The notes below the pieces were generated by a model that saw only the letters and a program-made list of their open reading frames with translations, did not search any database and was not told the DNA's origin. DNA of 64,000 nucleotides from Halobacillus locisalis (lineage in GTDB: Bacteria > Bacillota > Bacilli > Bacillales > Halobacillaceae), in NCBI RefSeq assembly GCF_013694105.1, contig NZ_JACEFG010000001.1:1302001-1366000 (forward strand), in the 5' to 3' direction. Positions 1 through 8,778 of the stretch are shown here, piece after piece. A program made the translations under genes and the position numbers. Each line of letters begins with the position of its first letter. Within the stretch, counting starts at the first letter, position 1.

Positions 1-1172
1 TTAACCAGACCAGCTTTATTTTGTTCAGCCATAAAACGATCATTGTGCTCTAACTCTGTTTTAAACGTAAGTAAAGAGTCCCCGTACTGCTCTTTAGCCT
101 CTTCTTCTGTCAAACCAAGGTGATAAATCTCAGGAGATGTGTATACGACCCACGGTACCCTTTCATATGACACTTTTCTTGAAAGACCAAACACAGCATT
201 CGAAACGGCCACTTTCCCTTCCATTCCAGCAACATGAGTGAATGGCATGGATCCATTACAATCTCCAACAGCATAAATGTGGCGCTGAGTTGTTCGTAAA
301 TGAGAATCCACTGAAATGGAACCATTAGAGGATTCAATACCCGCAACTTCTAAATTCAAGCCATCGATATTTGCTTTTCTTCCTGTAGCAACGAGCACTT
401 GCTCCACCTCTACATGATTGTCGACACCATCTTTAGAGTAGTGGATAACAGCTCCATCCCCATTTCGTTCGACCTTTTGAACTGGTGCTTTGGTTAGAAT
501 GGACAATTCATTTGAAAGCAAATGGCCTGCTATTTCTGCAATTTCAGGATCTTCATTCGCTAATATTTGATTTCCACCTTCGATGACCGTTACATCGACC
601 CCTAAACGTGACATTGCATGGGCGAGTTCAAGCCCGATAATGCCCCCACCAATAACCCCTAAGGATTTAGGACGCTTCCGTAAAGAAAAGATGGTCTCAT
701 TCGTCAAATATTCGATTGTATCTATGCCATCAATCGGAGGGACAAATGGAGAAGACCCCGTAGAAATAACGATTCGCTTTGCTGTTACAATTTCATCGCC
801 AACTTTCAATCTGTGCTCATCCAGGAACTGAGCTTCAGCTTCATACAGGTCAATACCGAGGTTCAAAAAGCGCTCTTTCGAATCATGATCTTGCACATCT
901 TGAACAGCCGTCGCTACACGCTCCATTGATGATTCAAAAAGACGATCATAATCCTGATCGGACAGTGGATTGACTTCATCGGCTTGATGAACTTCTTTTG
1001 CTGCTTGAATAAGAGCCTTAGAAGGCATGCAACCGTAGTGAAGACAATCGCCTCCAAGCTCACTTTTCCTTTCGATAAGAGCAACTTTTGTACCGAAGCT
1101 AGCTGCTCCAGCCGCTACCGTTAAGCCGCCGGAACCGCCACCAATGACGACTAATTGGTAATCATAATTCAT
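1..1172 (-). CDS. NAD(P)/FAD-dependent disulfide reductase, C-terminus beyond window
   Basis: Pyridine nucleotide-disulfide oxidoreductase of the mercuric reductase / dihydrolipoamide dehydrogenase type. The translation starts MNYDYQLVVIGGGSGG (FAD-binding Rossmann motif, residues 10-16). The redox pair is Cys43/Cys48 in GGDCLHYGCMPSK. A second nucleotide motif GGGIIGLELA and the FAD motif AVGDCNG follow, then the start of the dimerisation domain (YTSPEIYHLGLTEEEA). About 390 codons are in the window; the family is usually near 470, so roughly the last 80 residues lie outside. The ATG overlaps the stop of the upstream DUF1499 gene (ATGA), and its GGAGGT lies in that gene's last codons, so translation is probably coupled. 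The HxxxxE active-site motif of lipoamide dehydrogenases is outside the window and the substrate cannot be named. Confidence 0.88.
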   Translation of the reverse strand, partial: MNYDYQLVVIGGGSGGLTVAAGAASFGTKVALIERKSELGGDCLHYGCMPSKALIQAAKEVHQADEVNPLSDQDYDRLFESSMERVATAVQDVQDHDSKERFLNLGIDLYEAEAQFLDEHRLKVGDEIVTAKRIVISTGSSPFVPPIDGIDTIEYLTNETIFSLRKRPKSLGVIGGGIIGLELAHAMSRLGVDVTVIEGGNQILANEDPEIAEIAGHLLSNELSILTKAPVQKVERNGDGAVIHYSKDGVDNHVEVEQVLVATGRKANIDGLNLEVAGIESSNGSISVDSHLRTTQRHIYAVGDCNGSMPFTHVAGMEGKVAVSNAVFGLSRKVSYERVPWVVYTSPEIYHLGLTEEEAKEQYGDSLLTFKTELEHNDRFMAEQNKAGLV

Positions 1173-1570
1173 GATTGACCTCCTTTAGCTCTTGCCCTAT
1201 CATACGACTCCGAGAAACTCTCCATTCGCTTACGGTTCACACCGAAATCTGAATATCCAGTTCTTGAAGCCGAGCGGAAATGAACAACTTGTCCGGTCTC
1301 ATCAAAATAGAACTCGACGTCATCTTTAAACTTTAATATTTTAGATGTGACGATAACATGAAGGTAATTTTCTGAATCATCTTCCAGGGATGTACGGTCC
1401 ATTTGATGTATTAATTCTTTCACCAATTTCTTCGTCTCATTCAAACCTCCATGGAAAGGAAGTGGACTCATTTGTTTACTTTCATCTTCTGCTTGAGTTG
1501 ATACGCAGTTAGGAGATTGAGGACAAGCCGCTAGCCTACCGTCCTTCACTCCGATATGTGGATTTGACAT
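1169..1570 (-). CDS. DUF1499 family protein
   Basis: A 133-residue soluble protein with the DUF1499 signature near the N-terminus (LAACPQSPNCVSTQA) and a family-typical C-terminal part containing FRSASRTGYSDFGVNRKRME. No signal peptide or membrane segment is seen. The function of DUF1499 is unknown. The start at 1570 is preferred to the in-frame ATG at 1576 because AGGAGG lies 7 nt before 1570 but only 1 nt before 1576. The stop overlaps the ATG of the flavoprotein reductase, so the two genes form one transcript and may act together; that link is inferred from gene order only. Confidence 0.8.
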   Translation of the reverse strand: MSNPHIGVKDGRLAACPQSPNCVSTQAEDESKQMSPLPFHGGLNETKKLVKELIHQMDRTSLEDDSENYLHVIVTSKILKFKDDVEFYFDETGQVVHFRSASRTGYSDFGVNRKRMESFSESYDRARAKGGQS

Positions 1571-1626
1571 GTACATTCCTCCTTATTTACACATTACCTA
1601 TATATTCACTAAAAAGACAAAAAAAA

Positions 1627-1649
1627 AACACTTCTGACTTAGAAGTGTT
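1627..1649 (-). terminator. Rho-independent terminator of sigI-rsgI
   Basis: Perfect 9-bp stem AACACTTCT / AGAAGTGTT with loop GACTT, followed on the minus strand by a run of T residues. It lies 24 nt after the rsgI stop and separates that operon from the DUF1499 pair. Confidence 0.85.
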
Positions 1650-1672
1650 TTCAAGAAGAGGTTATTAGGCTT

Positions 1673-2842
1673 TTATTCATTCTTTTTTTCTTTAGGAGGT
1701 TTTTTATTCTTTTCTCCTTTTTCTTTATGGTGCTGGTCTTTCTTTTCCTTTTTCTCTTCTTTTCTTTCCTGCTTTTTTTCTTCTTTTCTTTCCTTTTTCA
1801 TGCGTTTTTCTTTTTCTTGCTGTTCTTTTCTTTCTTGCCTCTCCATTTCGTCACGTTCATTCTTTTTTTCCTTCTTTGCAGGCCTGTCCTTTTGCTTATC
1901 CTTGTCTTCTTGAGCAGGTTTTGGATTGCCTTTATTATCCTTCTTGATTGTTCCATTTTTTATAGAGTTGTTTTTCTGACCATTAGAGAATTGAGGCTCC
2001 TCCAAATCTTTTTCCCCGTTTACCGGTTTTGGAGAATTAGGAAGGGACTTTGTGTTCTGTTCCTTTTCATCAGGATCAGAATCCGCTACTTGACGAGTGT
2101 CTTTATTATAAAAGGATCTAATGATTTCTTGGTCTGTATCATCTACAGTCATTGGCTCTCTTGCTCTTTTTGTCTCTGAGCTAGAGGCTGTTAAGTATTC
2201 GGCCATAACGGCATTCACGGATTTCCCACTGTCTTTGGCTTCATTCCGAATGGAAGATGGAACGTAAAAAGCAGCAATCGACATACCTGCAGATTCACCT
2301 GTCAGATACGTTTCAATCTCTTTTGGAAAGCTATTCTGTTCTTGATCTGATTTTACATAACTAATACCTACCAAAACTTGCTCTTCTTGATTGACATACC
2401 CTTGTTGCTTGCTTATACGAATGGTTTGTAGTGTGACCTCTGAGGCATCTTGTCTCTTCCAGTCTTCAAGCAGGGCCAAAATATCCTCCGCTTCTTCATT
2501 CTGCGGATTCATTGCAATGACCTGCATTTTATCATTCAATTCCATTTCAAAGCTCGGATTAATATCCAAGTTTACGTACGCATAAGCTTGATTACTTCCA
2601 TACCAAGAAAAGACAGGAAGTAGAGTAACTAAAAATACAATTGTTGCAATCGCAATTTTCATTCGATTATCCCTAAGGATTTGCGTCCATCCAAAAAGAT
2701 TCCGATTCTCCTCTGCGACATTGAATTGTACTTCCATGCCGACTTCAGCCGCCTCCAGGCGATCTGCACGATGAAAACGGCCATCACTCGTCATGACAAT
2801 CGTATATTTCCTTTTTTGCTCCATTACAATTCCTTTTCTCAC
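1673..2842 (-). CDS. rsgI: Anti-sigma-I factor RsgI
   Basis: Membrane anti-sigma factor that binds and inhibits SigI. The N-terminal RsgI domain (about residues 1-55, starting MRKGIVMEQKRKYTIVMTSD) precedes one membrane segment at about 61-80 (MKIAIATIVFLVTLLPVFSW). A conserved extracytoplasmic part follows (YAYVNLDINPSFEMELN). The last 110 or so residues are an extreme low-complexity Lys/Glu/Arg/Gln tail. The start is GTG, overlapping the sigI stop (GTGA). An alternative ATG lies at 2824 with its own AAAGGA, but the longer form matches the N-terminus of B. subtilis RsgI. In B. subtilis this pair responds to heat and cell-wall stress. The charged tail replaces the carbohydrate-binding modules found on clostridial RsgI proteins, so the ligand here may be an anionic wall polymer (inference). 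Confidence 0.88.
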   Translation of the reverse strand: MRKGIVMEQKRKYTIVMTSDGRFHRADRLEAAEVGMEVQFNVAEENRNLFGWTQILRDNRMKIAIATIVFLVTLLPVFSWYGSNQAYAYVNLDINPSFEMELNDKMQVIAMNPQNEEAEDILALLEDWKRQDASEVTLQTIRISKQQGYVNQEEQVLVGISYVKSDQEQNSFPKEIETYLTGESAGMSIAAFYVPSSIRNEAKDSGKSVNAVMAEYLTASSSETKRAREPMTVDDTDQEIIRSFYNKDTRQVADSDPDEKEQNTKSLPNSPKPVNGEKDLEEPQFSNGQKNNSIKNGTIKKDNKGNPKPAQEDKDKQKDRPAKKEKKNERDEMERQERKEQQEKEKRMKKERKEEKKQERKEEKKEKKDQHHKEKGEKNKKPPKEKKNE

Positions 2843-3576
2843 AAACCCACCCCTTTCAGGTAGTCTTTGAGATATACATAATCGCCATGAAAGATGAGAA
2901 CGAGAGCAATGATGAACTTTCGGTTTCGCTCGAGTGTCTTCTTACTCACTTCAACTCGATCGATAAGGCCCTTGATGGGGAGTCTTCCTTTCTCTAACAC
3001 TTGCTGTTTTAAATCATCGTCCTCAAATACCAGTCTTGCTACTTGTACTGCTGATTCTCTAGCATCTCTGTGCTTCGGTGACGCCTCGATCAAGTCCTCG
3101 AAACTCATCTTGTACTGCTTCAATTGTTCTTTGAATTCCCTAATCTCTTGTTGACGATGCCATGACTCCGTTTCCATCTGAAATCGATCTTTAGCTGCAG
3201 CAACTTCAGATGGGTTTTCCATTTGCTCTTCGTCATAGTACTCTTCATCCAAGGAAGAGAGTGTGGGATGTTTTTGCTCATTCCTGATATAGTCAATCAC
3301 TTTTCTCTTGATGACCAATCTTGCAAACGAAAGGAAGGAACAGCCCTTCTCATCGGAATACGCTTCAATTGCCTCATCAAAAGCAAGTAATCCTATACTG
3401 AATTCATCATCTTTTGTAGGATCAATATATCTTTTACATACTTCAGAAACACTCTTGGCGATGAAAGGTTGATATTTTTTCAGCATGTCATTTCTTGTCA
3501 TTTCGTCCCCTTGTTTCGCCAATTCGACTTGGTGATCCAAGGTGGTCACTTTTTTCTGGAACAGATGTTTAATCAA
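2839..3576 (-). CDS. sigI: RNA polymerase sigma factor SigI
   Basis: Sigma-70 family alternative sigma factor, 245 residues, close to the B. subtilis length. Region 2 is visible as FAFDEAIEAY-like sequence (LLAFDEAIEAYSDEKG) and FLSFARLVIKRKVIDYIR; the C-terminal half is the SigI-specific DNA-binding domain, with EVSKKTLERNRKFIIALVLI at the end. The start is TTG at 3576, 9 nt after a strong GGAGG. It overlaps rsgI by 4 nt, the standard arrangement for this sigma/anti-sigma pair, and is usually autoregulated. Confidence 0.9.
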   Translation of the reverse strand: MIKHLFQKKVTTLDHQVELAKQGDEMTRNDMLKKYQPFIAKSVSEVCKRYIDPTKDDEFSIGLLAFDEAIEAYSDEKGCSFLSFARLVIKRKVIDYIRNEQKHPTLSSLDEEYYDEEQMENPSEVAAAKDRFQMETESWHRQQEIREFKEQLKQYKMSFEDLIEASPKHRDARESAVQVARLVFEDDDLKQQVLEKGRLPIKGLIDRVEVSKKTLERNRKFIIALVLIFHGDYVYLKDYLKGVGL

Positions 3577-3894
3577 CCTTTATCACCTCCAGCCATTACT
3601 AATTTCGATGTTTCAATCATATTTATGGGTGTCTTAAACAAAAATATTTCATTTGTATTACAGTATTGTATCAACCTATGTTTCTGAAAGGATGGGCTTG
3701 TGAGCATTGACTTTACCTATTTTACTGAACATAGGGTCGAATGGTCTACCACACTCGAATTACATTTTGTTAAGTATACATTTCAATTTTATAGACTTAA
3801 GTCTGATTCTCGGACCAATAGATTCCATATTACACAGTCAATGTATACATTGGTTACTTTAGTCCTAGGTCATTAAATCTAAACACAAAGAAAC
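3577..3894. other. Intergenic region upstream of sigI
   Basis: About 320 nt without a convincing gene. It should hold the sigI promoter on the minus strand. An ACACCC box and a CGAA box, separated by 19 nt, lie at about 3607-3635 and loosely resemble the reported SigI-type elements (ACCCCC and CGAA), but the fit is weak and no start site can be assigned. The rest is AT-rich, with no further structure recognised. Confidence 0.4.
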
Positions 3895-3914
3895 AGCCCA
3901 ACCGTGGTTGGACT
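3895..3914 (-). terminator. Terminator of bmrCD-protease operon
   Basis: Stem AGTCCAACC / GGTTGGGCT (one G-U pair) around a 2-nt centre, followed on the minus strand by a T-rich stretch, just after the protease stop. Confidence 0.7.
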
Positions 3915-3918
3915 GAAT

Positions 3919-4737
3919 TTAATCATTGCGAGAATGAAAATAATCAATGGGAACGGCAAGCCCTACCCGACCTTCTTGTTCATCATGCAATGTCGCAAAG
4001 ACCACCGCAATGACTTGCCCCTCTTCATTAATCACAGGACTACCGGAGTTACCTTTATAAATCGGTGCATCCAACATAACAACAGGTTGGTCCCAATCAC
4101 TTAAGTCCTTATACCCTATAATATTGCCTTGATTGGCAATTCCGGTAAACCGAAGAGGATTGCCGATGAAATACACCTGTTCCCCTGCTTCGAATGTTGT
4201 TTCCTTCGCTAGGGGTAGATGTGGAAGGTCTTCCCCTTCCGCTTGCAATACCGCTAAATCCACGTCTGGGTACTCCGCGACAACCTCCGCCTCGTACAAA
4301 CCTTGTTCTGGAAAAGCGACAGCAATTCTCTTCTCACCTTCAATCACATGGTGGTTCGTCAGAATAAGACCATCGCTTGAAATAGCAAAACCCGTTCCCT
4401 TACTTTGACCTGCTTCAACAACTACGACCGATGTTTTATATGACTTTACATCCTCATCTGTCGAAAGCTTCGCCGATGTCATAAGAAAATCTACAGCAGG
4501 AATACTGAATGTGTTCGGGAGGACAGCCACAATGTTAGCGACCATCATCGCAGCGATAAGCCAGAAGATCCATTTAGGAAAAGGGCGTCTCGATTTGTTC
4601 TCTTCCCGGTCTCTATGCTCTCTTTCGATCGCTTTGCGCTTTTCTTCCTGAACGAGCTCATACAATTCTTCTTCATCTATTTCCTCATACAAATCTTGAT
4701 CAATAATATCTCGTCGCTCATTTTCTCGTTCGCTCAT
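3919..4737 (-). CDS. Membrane-anchored trypsin-like serine protease, no PDZ domain
   Basis: S1C/HtrA-like protease of 272 residues. The first 50 residues are a highly charged cytoplasmic segment rich in Glu and Arg. A single membrane anchor follows (about 55-75, WIFWLIAAMMVANIVAVLP), then the protease domain outside. The catalytic triad can be read as His130 (TNHHVI), Asp160 (DVDLAVL) and Ser231 (KGNSGSP). The protein ends directly after the protease domain, so the PDZ domain of canonical HtrA/DegP is absent. The ATG at 4737 has GGAGTGAT 5 nt upstream. It lies 17 nt after bmrD with no terminator between, so it is probably the third gene of that operon. A quality-control role for membrane or secreted proteins is an inference from the family. 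Confidence 0.85.
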   Translation of the reverse strand: MSERENERRDIIDQDLYEEIDEEELYELVQEEKRKAIEREHRDREENKSRRPFPKWIFWLIAAMMVANIVAVLPNTFSIPAVDFLMTSAKLSTDEDVKSYKTSVVVVEAGQSKGTGFAISSDGLILTNHHVIEGEKRIAVAFPEQGLYEAEVVAEYPDVDLAVLQAEGEDLPHLPLAKETTFEAGEQVYFIGNPLRFTGIANQGNIIGYKDLSDWDQPVVMLDAPIYKGNSGSPVINEEGQVIAVVFATLHDEQEGRVGLAVPIDYFHSRND

Positions 4738-4754
4738 CGGCTATCACTCCATGA

Positions 4755-6785
4755 TTACACCACGCTTTTCTTTACGGAGCCTTGTTGCATTTGATACATA
4801 TCGTAGTATTGCCCTCGTAAATCAATAAGCTCTTGATGTGTGCCTTGTTCCTCCATTGTACCATGATTTAATACAAAAATTTGATCTGCTGTTTGAATCG
4901 TAGATAGACGATGGGCAATCACCAAAGTCGTCCTCCCTTTTTTCAAAACCTCAAGTGCTTGTTGAATCCATTGTTCCGTTTCTGTATCGATATTGGCTGT
5001 GGCCTCATCAAGAATTAAAATGGCAGGATCAAAAGCTAATGCACGCGCGAATGATATTAACTGTCTTTCTCCCATCGATAGGGAATCCCCTTTTTCCTTC
5101 AATTCATCATCATAACCGTTCGGTAACTTCTCGATAAATCGATCAGCTCCGACAGCTTTCAATGATTTTATCGCCATTTCCCGGGAAATACGATCATCAT
5201 TCATAGTAACATTCGACAATATTGTGCCCGAGAAAATGAAGGGATCTTGGAGCACGATGCCCATATGACTTCTCACTTGTTGCCTTGACCAGTCTTTCGT
5301 CGAATAACCATCGATCGTAACCTCACCTTTTTGAGGGTCGTAGAAACGGAAAAGCAAATTCATAATCGAGCTTTTACCTGATCCTGTGTGACCAACGAAA
5401 GCAGCCGTCTGCCCTGGTTTAACCTCAAAGGAAATATCTTTTAATACATAGTCCTTTTCTTCATAAGCGAAGGAAACATCCCGGAAGGCGATATGGCCGC
5501 TGTACCGGTTAATACTACGATTTTCGATGACTTCACCGTCTTCATCTAACAAATGAAAGACCCGGCCAGCTGCTACACGAGCTTCCTCTAATTGAGGAAG
5601 TTGATTGACCAGGTCCGTTACAGGCTGAAAAAGTCGATTGAGATAATCGACGAACGCATAGAGTACTCCGACGGTCACAATGCTCTCAGGTCCGATTGAG
5701 GAAGACCCAAAATACCAAATAAGAGCAACGAATGCAATGTTCCGCATGACATTCACTAAATTCCAAGAAGTAAGGGCACTTAAACGAACCAATTTTCTTT
5801 GGTAGGTGAAATGACGTTCATTAAGCTCTTCAAAGTGATCAGACGTCTGCTTTTCTTGTCTGAAAGCTTGGATAATGGACATTCCTTGAATGGCTTCGTT
5901 TATATTCCCGTTCATGTCACTCACGGTCGATCGGACGACAGTGTTATACCTTCCACCTAGCGATTTGTACATCCTCATCCACACATAAATGATAGGGATG
6001 ACTATGGTACAGATCAAGGCAAGCTTGGCGTCTAGTAAGAATAAAGCAATGAATATACCGAACATATAGATAATACTTGTAACAAATGTAGCGAGTACTT
6101 TGACGTAAAGTTCTTTGATGGCTTCTGTATCATTCGTCACACGTGCTACAATTTTCCCTGCTGGTTGATTCACAAAATATTGAATCGGCAGCCGCTGAAT
6201 GTGAGCAAATAAGTCATTCCTCATCTTTTCGATAATGCGATTAGACGTTTTTTGTAAGATAAAGGTATGAGCAAACTGAAAGATGGAGGCAACCATCAAC
6301 AACCCCACATATATCGAAAGCAACCAATAAATTGAAGGGATTTCCGGTTGAAAGAACCGATATAGTTGCTGTAAGGATAACGACTGCGCTTCTACGTTAT
6401 ATGTGTTTTCCTGTCCTTCAATTGTTAAAGTGTTTCCATTTACTGATCTGCTCCCGGTCGTGGGGACGTCCTCTGGGACAAAGTAGTATGTTCGCTTCAC
6501 TTGTAAGATTGTTGCCATATCCTCTGTCTCATCCGTCTCACTAATACGGTCCGCCCTCTTGTAAAGCGCGTCTCCATATTGAACGGTATAGTCATCTTCC
6601 CTTTCGACCTGATACCACTGGTTTTCAATCCCAACAATATGTTGGTCAATTAATCGTTTGGCTATAAAGGGCCCTGTCAATTCTAGAGCAACTGCAATAA
6701 CCAGGCATACGAGCCCGATGAGTATGGTTCTTTTAAAGAGCCATGCATAGTCGAAAAGGCGTCTTTCTGTCGTCCTCGGTTTCAT
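4755..6785 (-). CDS. bmrD: BmrD-like subunit of heterodimeric multidrug ABC exporter
   Basis: Type IV ABC exporter half-transporter, 676 residues: six membrane helices then a nucleotide-binding domain. Walker A is GHTGSGKSS (465-473), the signature is LSMGE (569-573), and Walker B ILDEATANID carries the catalytic Glu594. An unusually long loop between helices 1 and 2 (about residues 45-145) matches the extracellular domain known for BmrD (YheH). The signature has Met where the canonical form has Gly (LSGGQ), typical of the subunit that completes a degenerate site. The ATG overlaps the bmrC stop (ATGA). Together the pair should export drugs from the cytoplasm. Confidence 0.85.
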   Translation of the reverse strand: MKPRTTERRLFDYAWLFKRTILIGLVCLVIAVALELTGPFIAKRLIDQHIVGIENQWYQVEREDDYTVQYGDALYKRADRISETDETEDMATILQVKRTYYFVPEDVPTTGSRSVNGNTLTIEGQENTYNVEAQSLSLQQLYRFFQPEIPSIYWLLSIYVGLLMVASIFQFAHTFILQKTSNRIIEKMRNDLFAHIQRLPIQYFVNQPAGKIVARVTNDTEAIKELYVKVLATFVTSIIYMFGIFIALFLLDAKLALICTIVIPIIYVWMRMYKSLGGRYNTVVRSTVSDMNGNINEAIQGMSIIQAFRQEKQTSDHFEELNERHFTYQRKLVRLSALTSWNLVNVMRNIAFVALIWYFGSSSIGPESIVTVGVLYAFVDYLNRLFQPVTDLVNQLPQLEEARVAAGRVFHLLDEDGEVIENRSINRYSGHIAFRDVSFAYEEKDYVLKDISFEVKPGQTAAFVGHTGSGKSSIMNLLFRFYDPQKGEVTIDGYSTKDWSRQQVRSHMGIVLQDPFIFSGTILSNVTMNDDRISREMAIKSLKAVGADRFIEKLPNGYDDELKEKGDSLSMGERQLISFARALAFDPAILILDEATANIDTETEQWIQQALEVLKKGRTTLVIAHRLSTIQTADQIFVLNHGTMEEQGTHQELIDLRGQYYDMYQMQQGSVKKSVV

Positions 6786-8536
6786 CGTCCCACCTCCCCG
6801 TTATCGCTATCCAATTGCTGGTGATGATATTGCTCTTGATACCAGCCACCCTTACGTACTAGCTGGTCATGCGTTCCTTGTTCTACGATTCTTCCTTCGT
6901 TCAGAACAATGATGTGATCTGCATGAGTAACGGCAGAAAGTCGGTGAGCAGCAATGAGTGTCGTTTTTCCACGTCTTTCTTCTTTCAAATGTTCGATAAT
7001 CGCCGCTTCCGTACTTCCATCTACCGCTGACATCGCATCATCCAATAGTAGAATTTCCGGGTCCATAATAAAAGCACGCGCAATGGAAACTCGTTGCTTT
7101 TGCCCCCCGGATAATGTCACACCACTTTCTCCTACTTTCGTATCCAATCCACCCGGAAGGTTTTTGATATCATTTAGGAAGTGAGCAAGCTTAAGAACTT
7201 CATAAATTTCTTCATCGGATGCGTCGGTTTTACCAAATTGAATATTCTCACGAACCGTTTTCGAGAAAAGAATTTGATCCTGAGGAACGTATCCAACCCA
7301 TGAGCGAGTAAGCTCAAGCGGAAGTTTGTTTATATCCCTTCCATTAATCATCAACTTCCCACTCAAACCTGGGTATTCACGTAGTAACTGACGAAAAAGT
7401 GTCGTCTTTCCGGCACCTGTTCTCCCGACTACCCCAATCGTCATTCCGCGATTAATGGCTAAACTTAGATTCTTTAGGCCCGCTACCTCTGTTTCAGGGT
7501 AATGGAACGTCACATCATCGAATACGATCTTATCTGGTCTATCCAGAAAAGATGGCGTTTTTGGGTCGAATACATCCGCCTTATATTCAAGCGTTTCAGT
7601 GACTCGATCCAAAGACGCATTGCCTCGCTGTAACACGTTAATTAATTCACCAACAGCAAACATCGGCCAAATTAACATCCCTAAATACACGTTAAAGGAA
7701 ACCATTTCCCCAATCGTAATAAGATTTTGGAAGACAAGTGCTGCTCCATAACCAAGACCGATCGTGTACGAGAGACCAACGAGCACGGTAATGGTGGGTT
7801 CAAATAAGGCATCAACTTTAGCAACACGTACGTTTTTGTGATACACGTCGTTCGTCATCTTCTGGAAATGGGATTCATCACGGCTTTCCTGTACGAAGGC
7901 ACGTAAAACCCGAACTCCTCGTACAGACTCTAAAACGTCATTATTCATGCCACCAAAGGCTGTCTGAGCGTCTGTAAACCGTGAATGAATGACCTTTCCG
8001 TACTTGTTCATAGCAAGTGCCATTAACGGTAGAGGCAATAGTGCCGCTAAGGTCAGTTTCCAACTTATTGTTGCCCCCATGACTACGATGATCAGCATCA
8101 TAAACACGGTGGAGTCGACCAGCGTCAGTATTCCGAACCCAGCTGTAAGGCTGATGGCCTTGAGGTCATTCGTACTTTTGGCCATCAAATCGCCGGTCCT
8201 ATTGAGACCGAAGAACGTGGGAGTCATTCTGAGAAAGTGGTTCATCAATCGTGAACGCATCGTTTTCTCCATGATCATAGCTCCACTGAACAGCGTATAA
8301 TCCCATAAGTACGATATAGAATAACTAGCTATGATCACAGCTCCGTAAATGAGAAGCAACTCGATTAATCGTTCTTGGGTCAACGTATTGTATTGAATTT
8401 CATCGATAGCCATCCCTACAAGTTTCGGCGGAATAAGGTCTATGACACTTGCCACAATCAGTGCTATGATGGCAAAGGTATAACGCTTCCAATATTGCTT
8501 AAAAAACCACTTTAATTTTAGTAACACTTGAAACAT
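6782..8536 (-). CDS. bmrC: BmrC-like subunit of heterodimeric multidrug ABC exporter
   Basis: ABC exporter half of 584 residues, matching B. subtilis BmrC (YheI) in length and gene order. The membrane domain is residues 1-320. Walker A is GRTGAGKTT (371-379), with signature LSGGQ (475-479). Walker B ILLLDD (495-500) has Asp500 where the catalytic Glu is expected, so this half contributes the degenerate ATP site while BmrD Glu594 serves the active site. The ATG at 8536 follows AAGGAGG. An 18-codon ORF ends 33 nt upstream, and beyond it lie an intrinsic terminator and a 21-codon leader ORF, the layout expected for drug-induced attenuation. Confidence 0.85.
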   Translation of the reverse strand: MFQVLLKLKWFFKQYWKRYTFAIIALIVASVIDLIPPKLVGMAIDEIQYNTLTQERLIELLLIYGAVIIASYSISYLWDYTLFSGAMIMEKTMRSRLMNHFLRMTPTFFGLNRTGDLMAKSTNDLKAISLTAGFGILTLVDSTVFMMLIIVVMGATISWKLTLAALLPLPLMALAMNKYGKVIHSRFTDAQTAFGGMNNDVLESVRGVRVLRAFVQESRDESHFQKMTNDVYHKNVRVAKVDALFEPTITVLVGLSYTIGLGYGAALVFQNLITIGEMVSFNVYLGMLIWPMFAVGELINVLQRGNASLDRVTETLEYKADVFDPKTPSFLDRPDKIVFDDVTFHYPETEVAGLKNLSLAINRGMTIGVVGRTGAGKTTLFRQLLREYPGLSGKLMINGRDINKLPLELTRSWVGYVPQDQILFSKTVRENIQFGKTDASDEEIYEVLKLAHFLNDIKNLPGGLDTKVGESGVTLSGGQKQRVSIARAFIMDPEILLLDDAMSAVDGSTEAAIIEHLKEERRGKTTLIAAHRLSAVTHADHIIVLNEGRIVEQGTHDQLVRKGGWYQEQYHHQQLDSDNGEVGR

Positions 8537-8569
8537 ACTTCTTTTCCTCCTTCATCCGTTACAAAATCG

Positions 8570-8626
8570 CTAACCACTCTCTTTCCAATCTTCATTCCAA
8601 TCTTTCTTTTTCCATTTTTTGTCCAT
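8570..8626 (-). CDS. 18-codon Trp-rich small ORF upstream of bmrC
   Basis: Encodes MDKKWKKKDWNEDWKESG, ending in TAG. AGGAGG stands 8 nt before the ATG, as strong as at any gene here. Three of 18 residues are Trp and seven are Lys. It lies between the attenuator terminator (8687-8711) and bmrC, so it is transcribed only on read-through. It could be a second leader that sets bmrC translation, or a micro-protein. No homologue is recognised. Confidence 0.55.
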   Translation of the reverse strand: MDKKWKKKDWNEDWKESG

Positions 8627-8686
8627 AGTCAAAACCTCCTGAGATTTTATATGTGAAGTAGCTAAGCTACTAATCACCAAAAAAAA

Positions 8687-8711
8687 GAGCATACGCCGGT
8701 GACGTATGCTC
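8687..8711 (-). terminator. Attenuator terminator in bmrCD leader
   Basis: Perfect 9-bp stem GAGCATACG / CGTATGCTC with a 7-nt loop, followed on the minus strand by 8-9 T residues. It lies inside the bmrCD leader, 67 nt after the leader-peptide stop and upstream of the 18-codon ORF, so full transcripts need read-through. Confidence 0.85.
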
Positions 8712-8712
8712 G

Positions 8713-8751
8713 ACATACTAAAAAGACCACGCAAAAACATGGCCAGTATGT
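8713..8751 (-). promoter_or_regulatory. Candidate antiterminator/anti-structure hairpin in bmrCD leader
   Basis: RNA arms ACATACT and AGTATGT pair perfectly, with an inner 7-bp helix GGCCATG / CGTGGTC (two G-U pairs) and a T5 bulge. Its CATAC and GTATG segments are also complementary to the GTATG and CATAC of the adjoining terminator, so the four segments can pair in more than one way. Confidence 0.55.
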
Positions 8752-8778
8752 TCATTATTCACTTTCTCAAAAAGAGAA

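Noticed and set aside
1727-2179. 150-codon plus-strand ORF rich in Phe and Leu
   Set aside because: It is the mirror of the Lys/Glu-rich rsgI tail, lacks a ribosome binding site, and the rsgI frame has clear family support.
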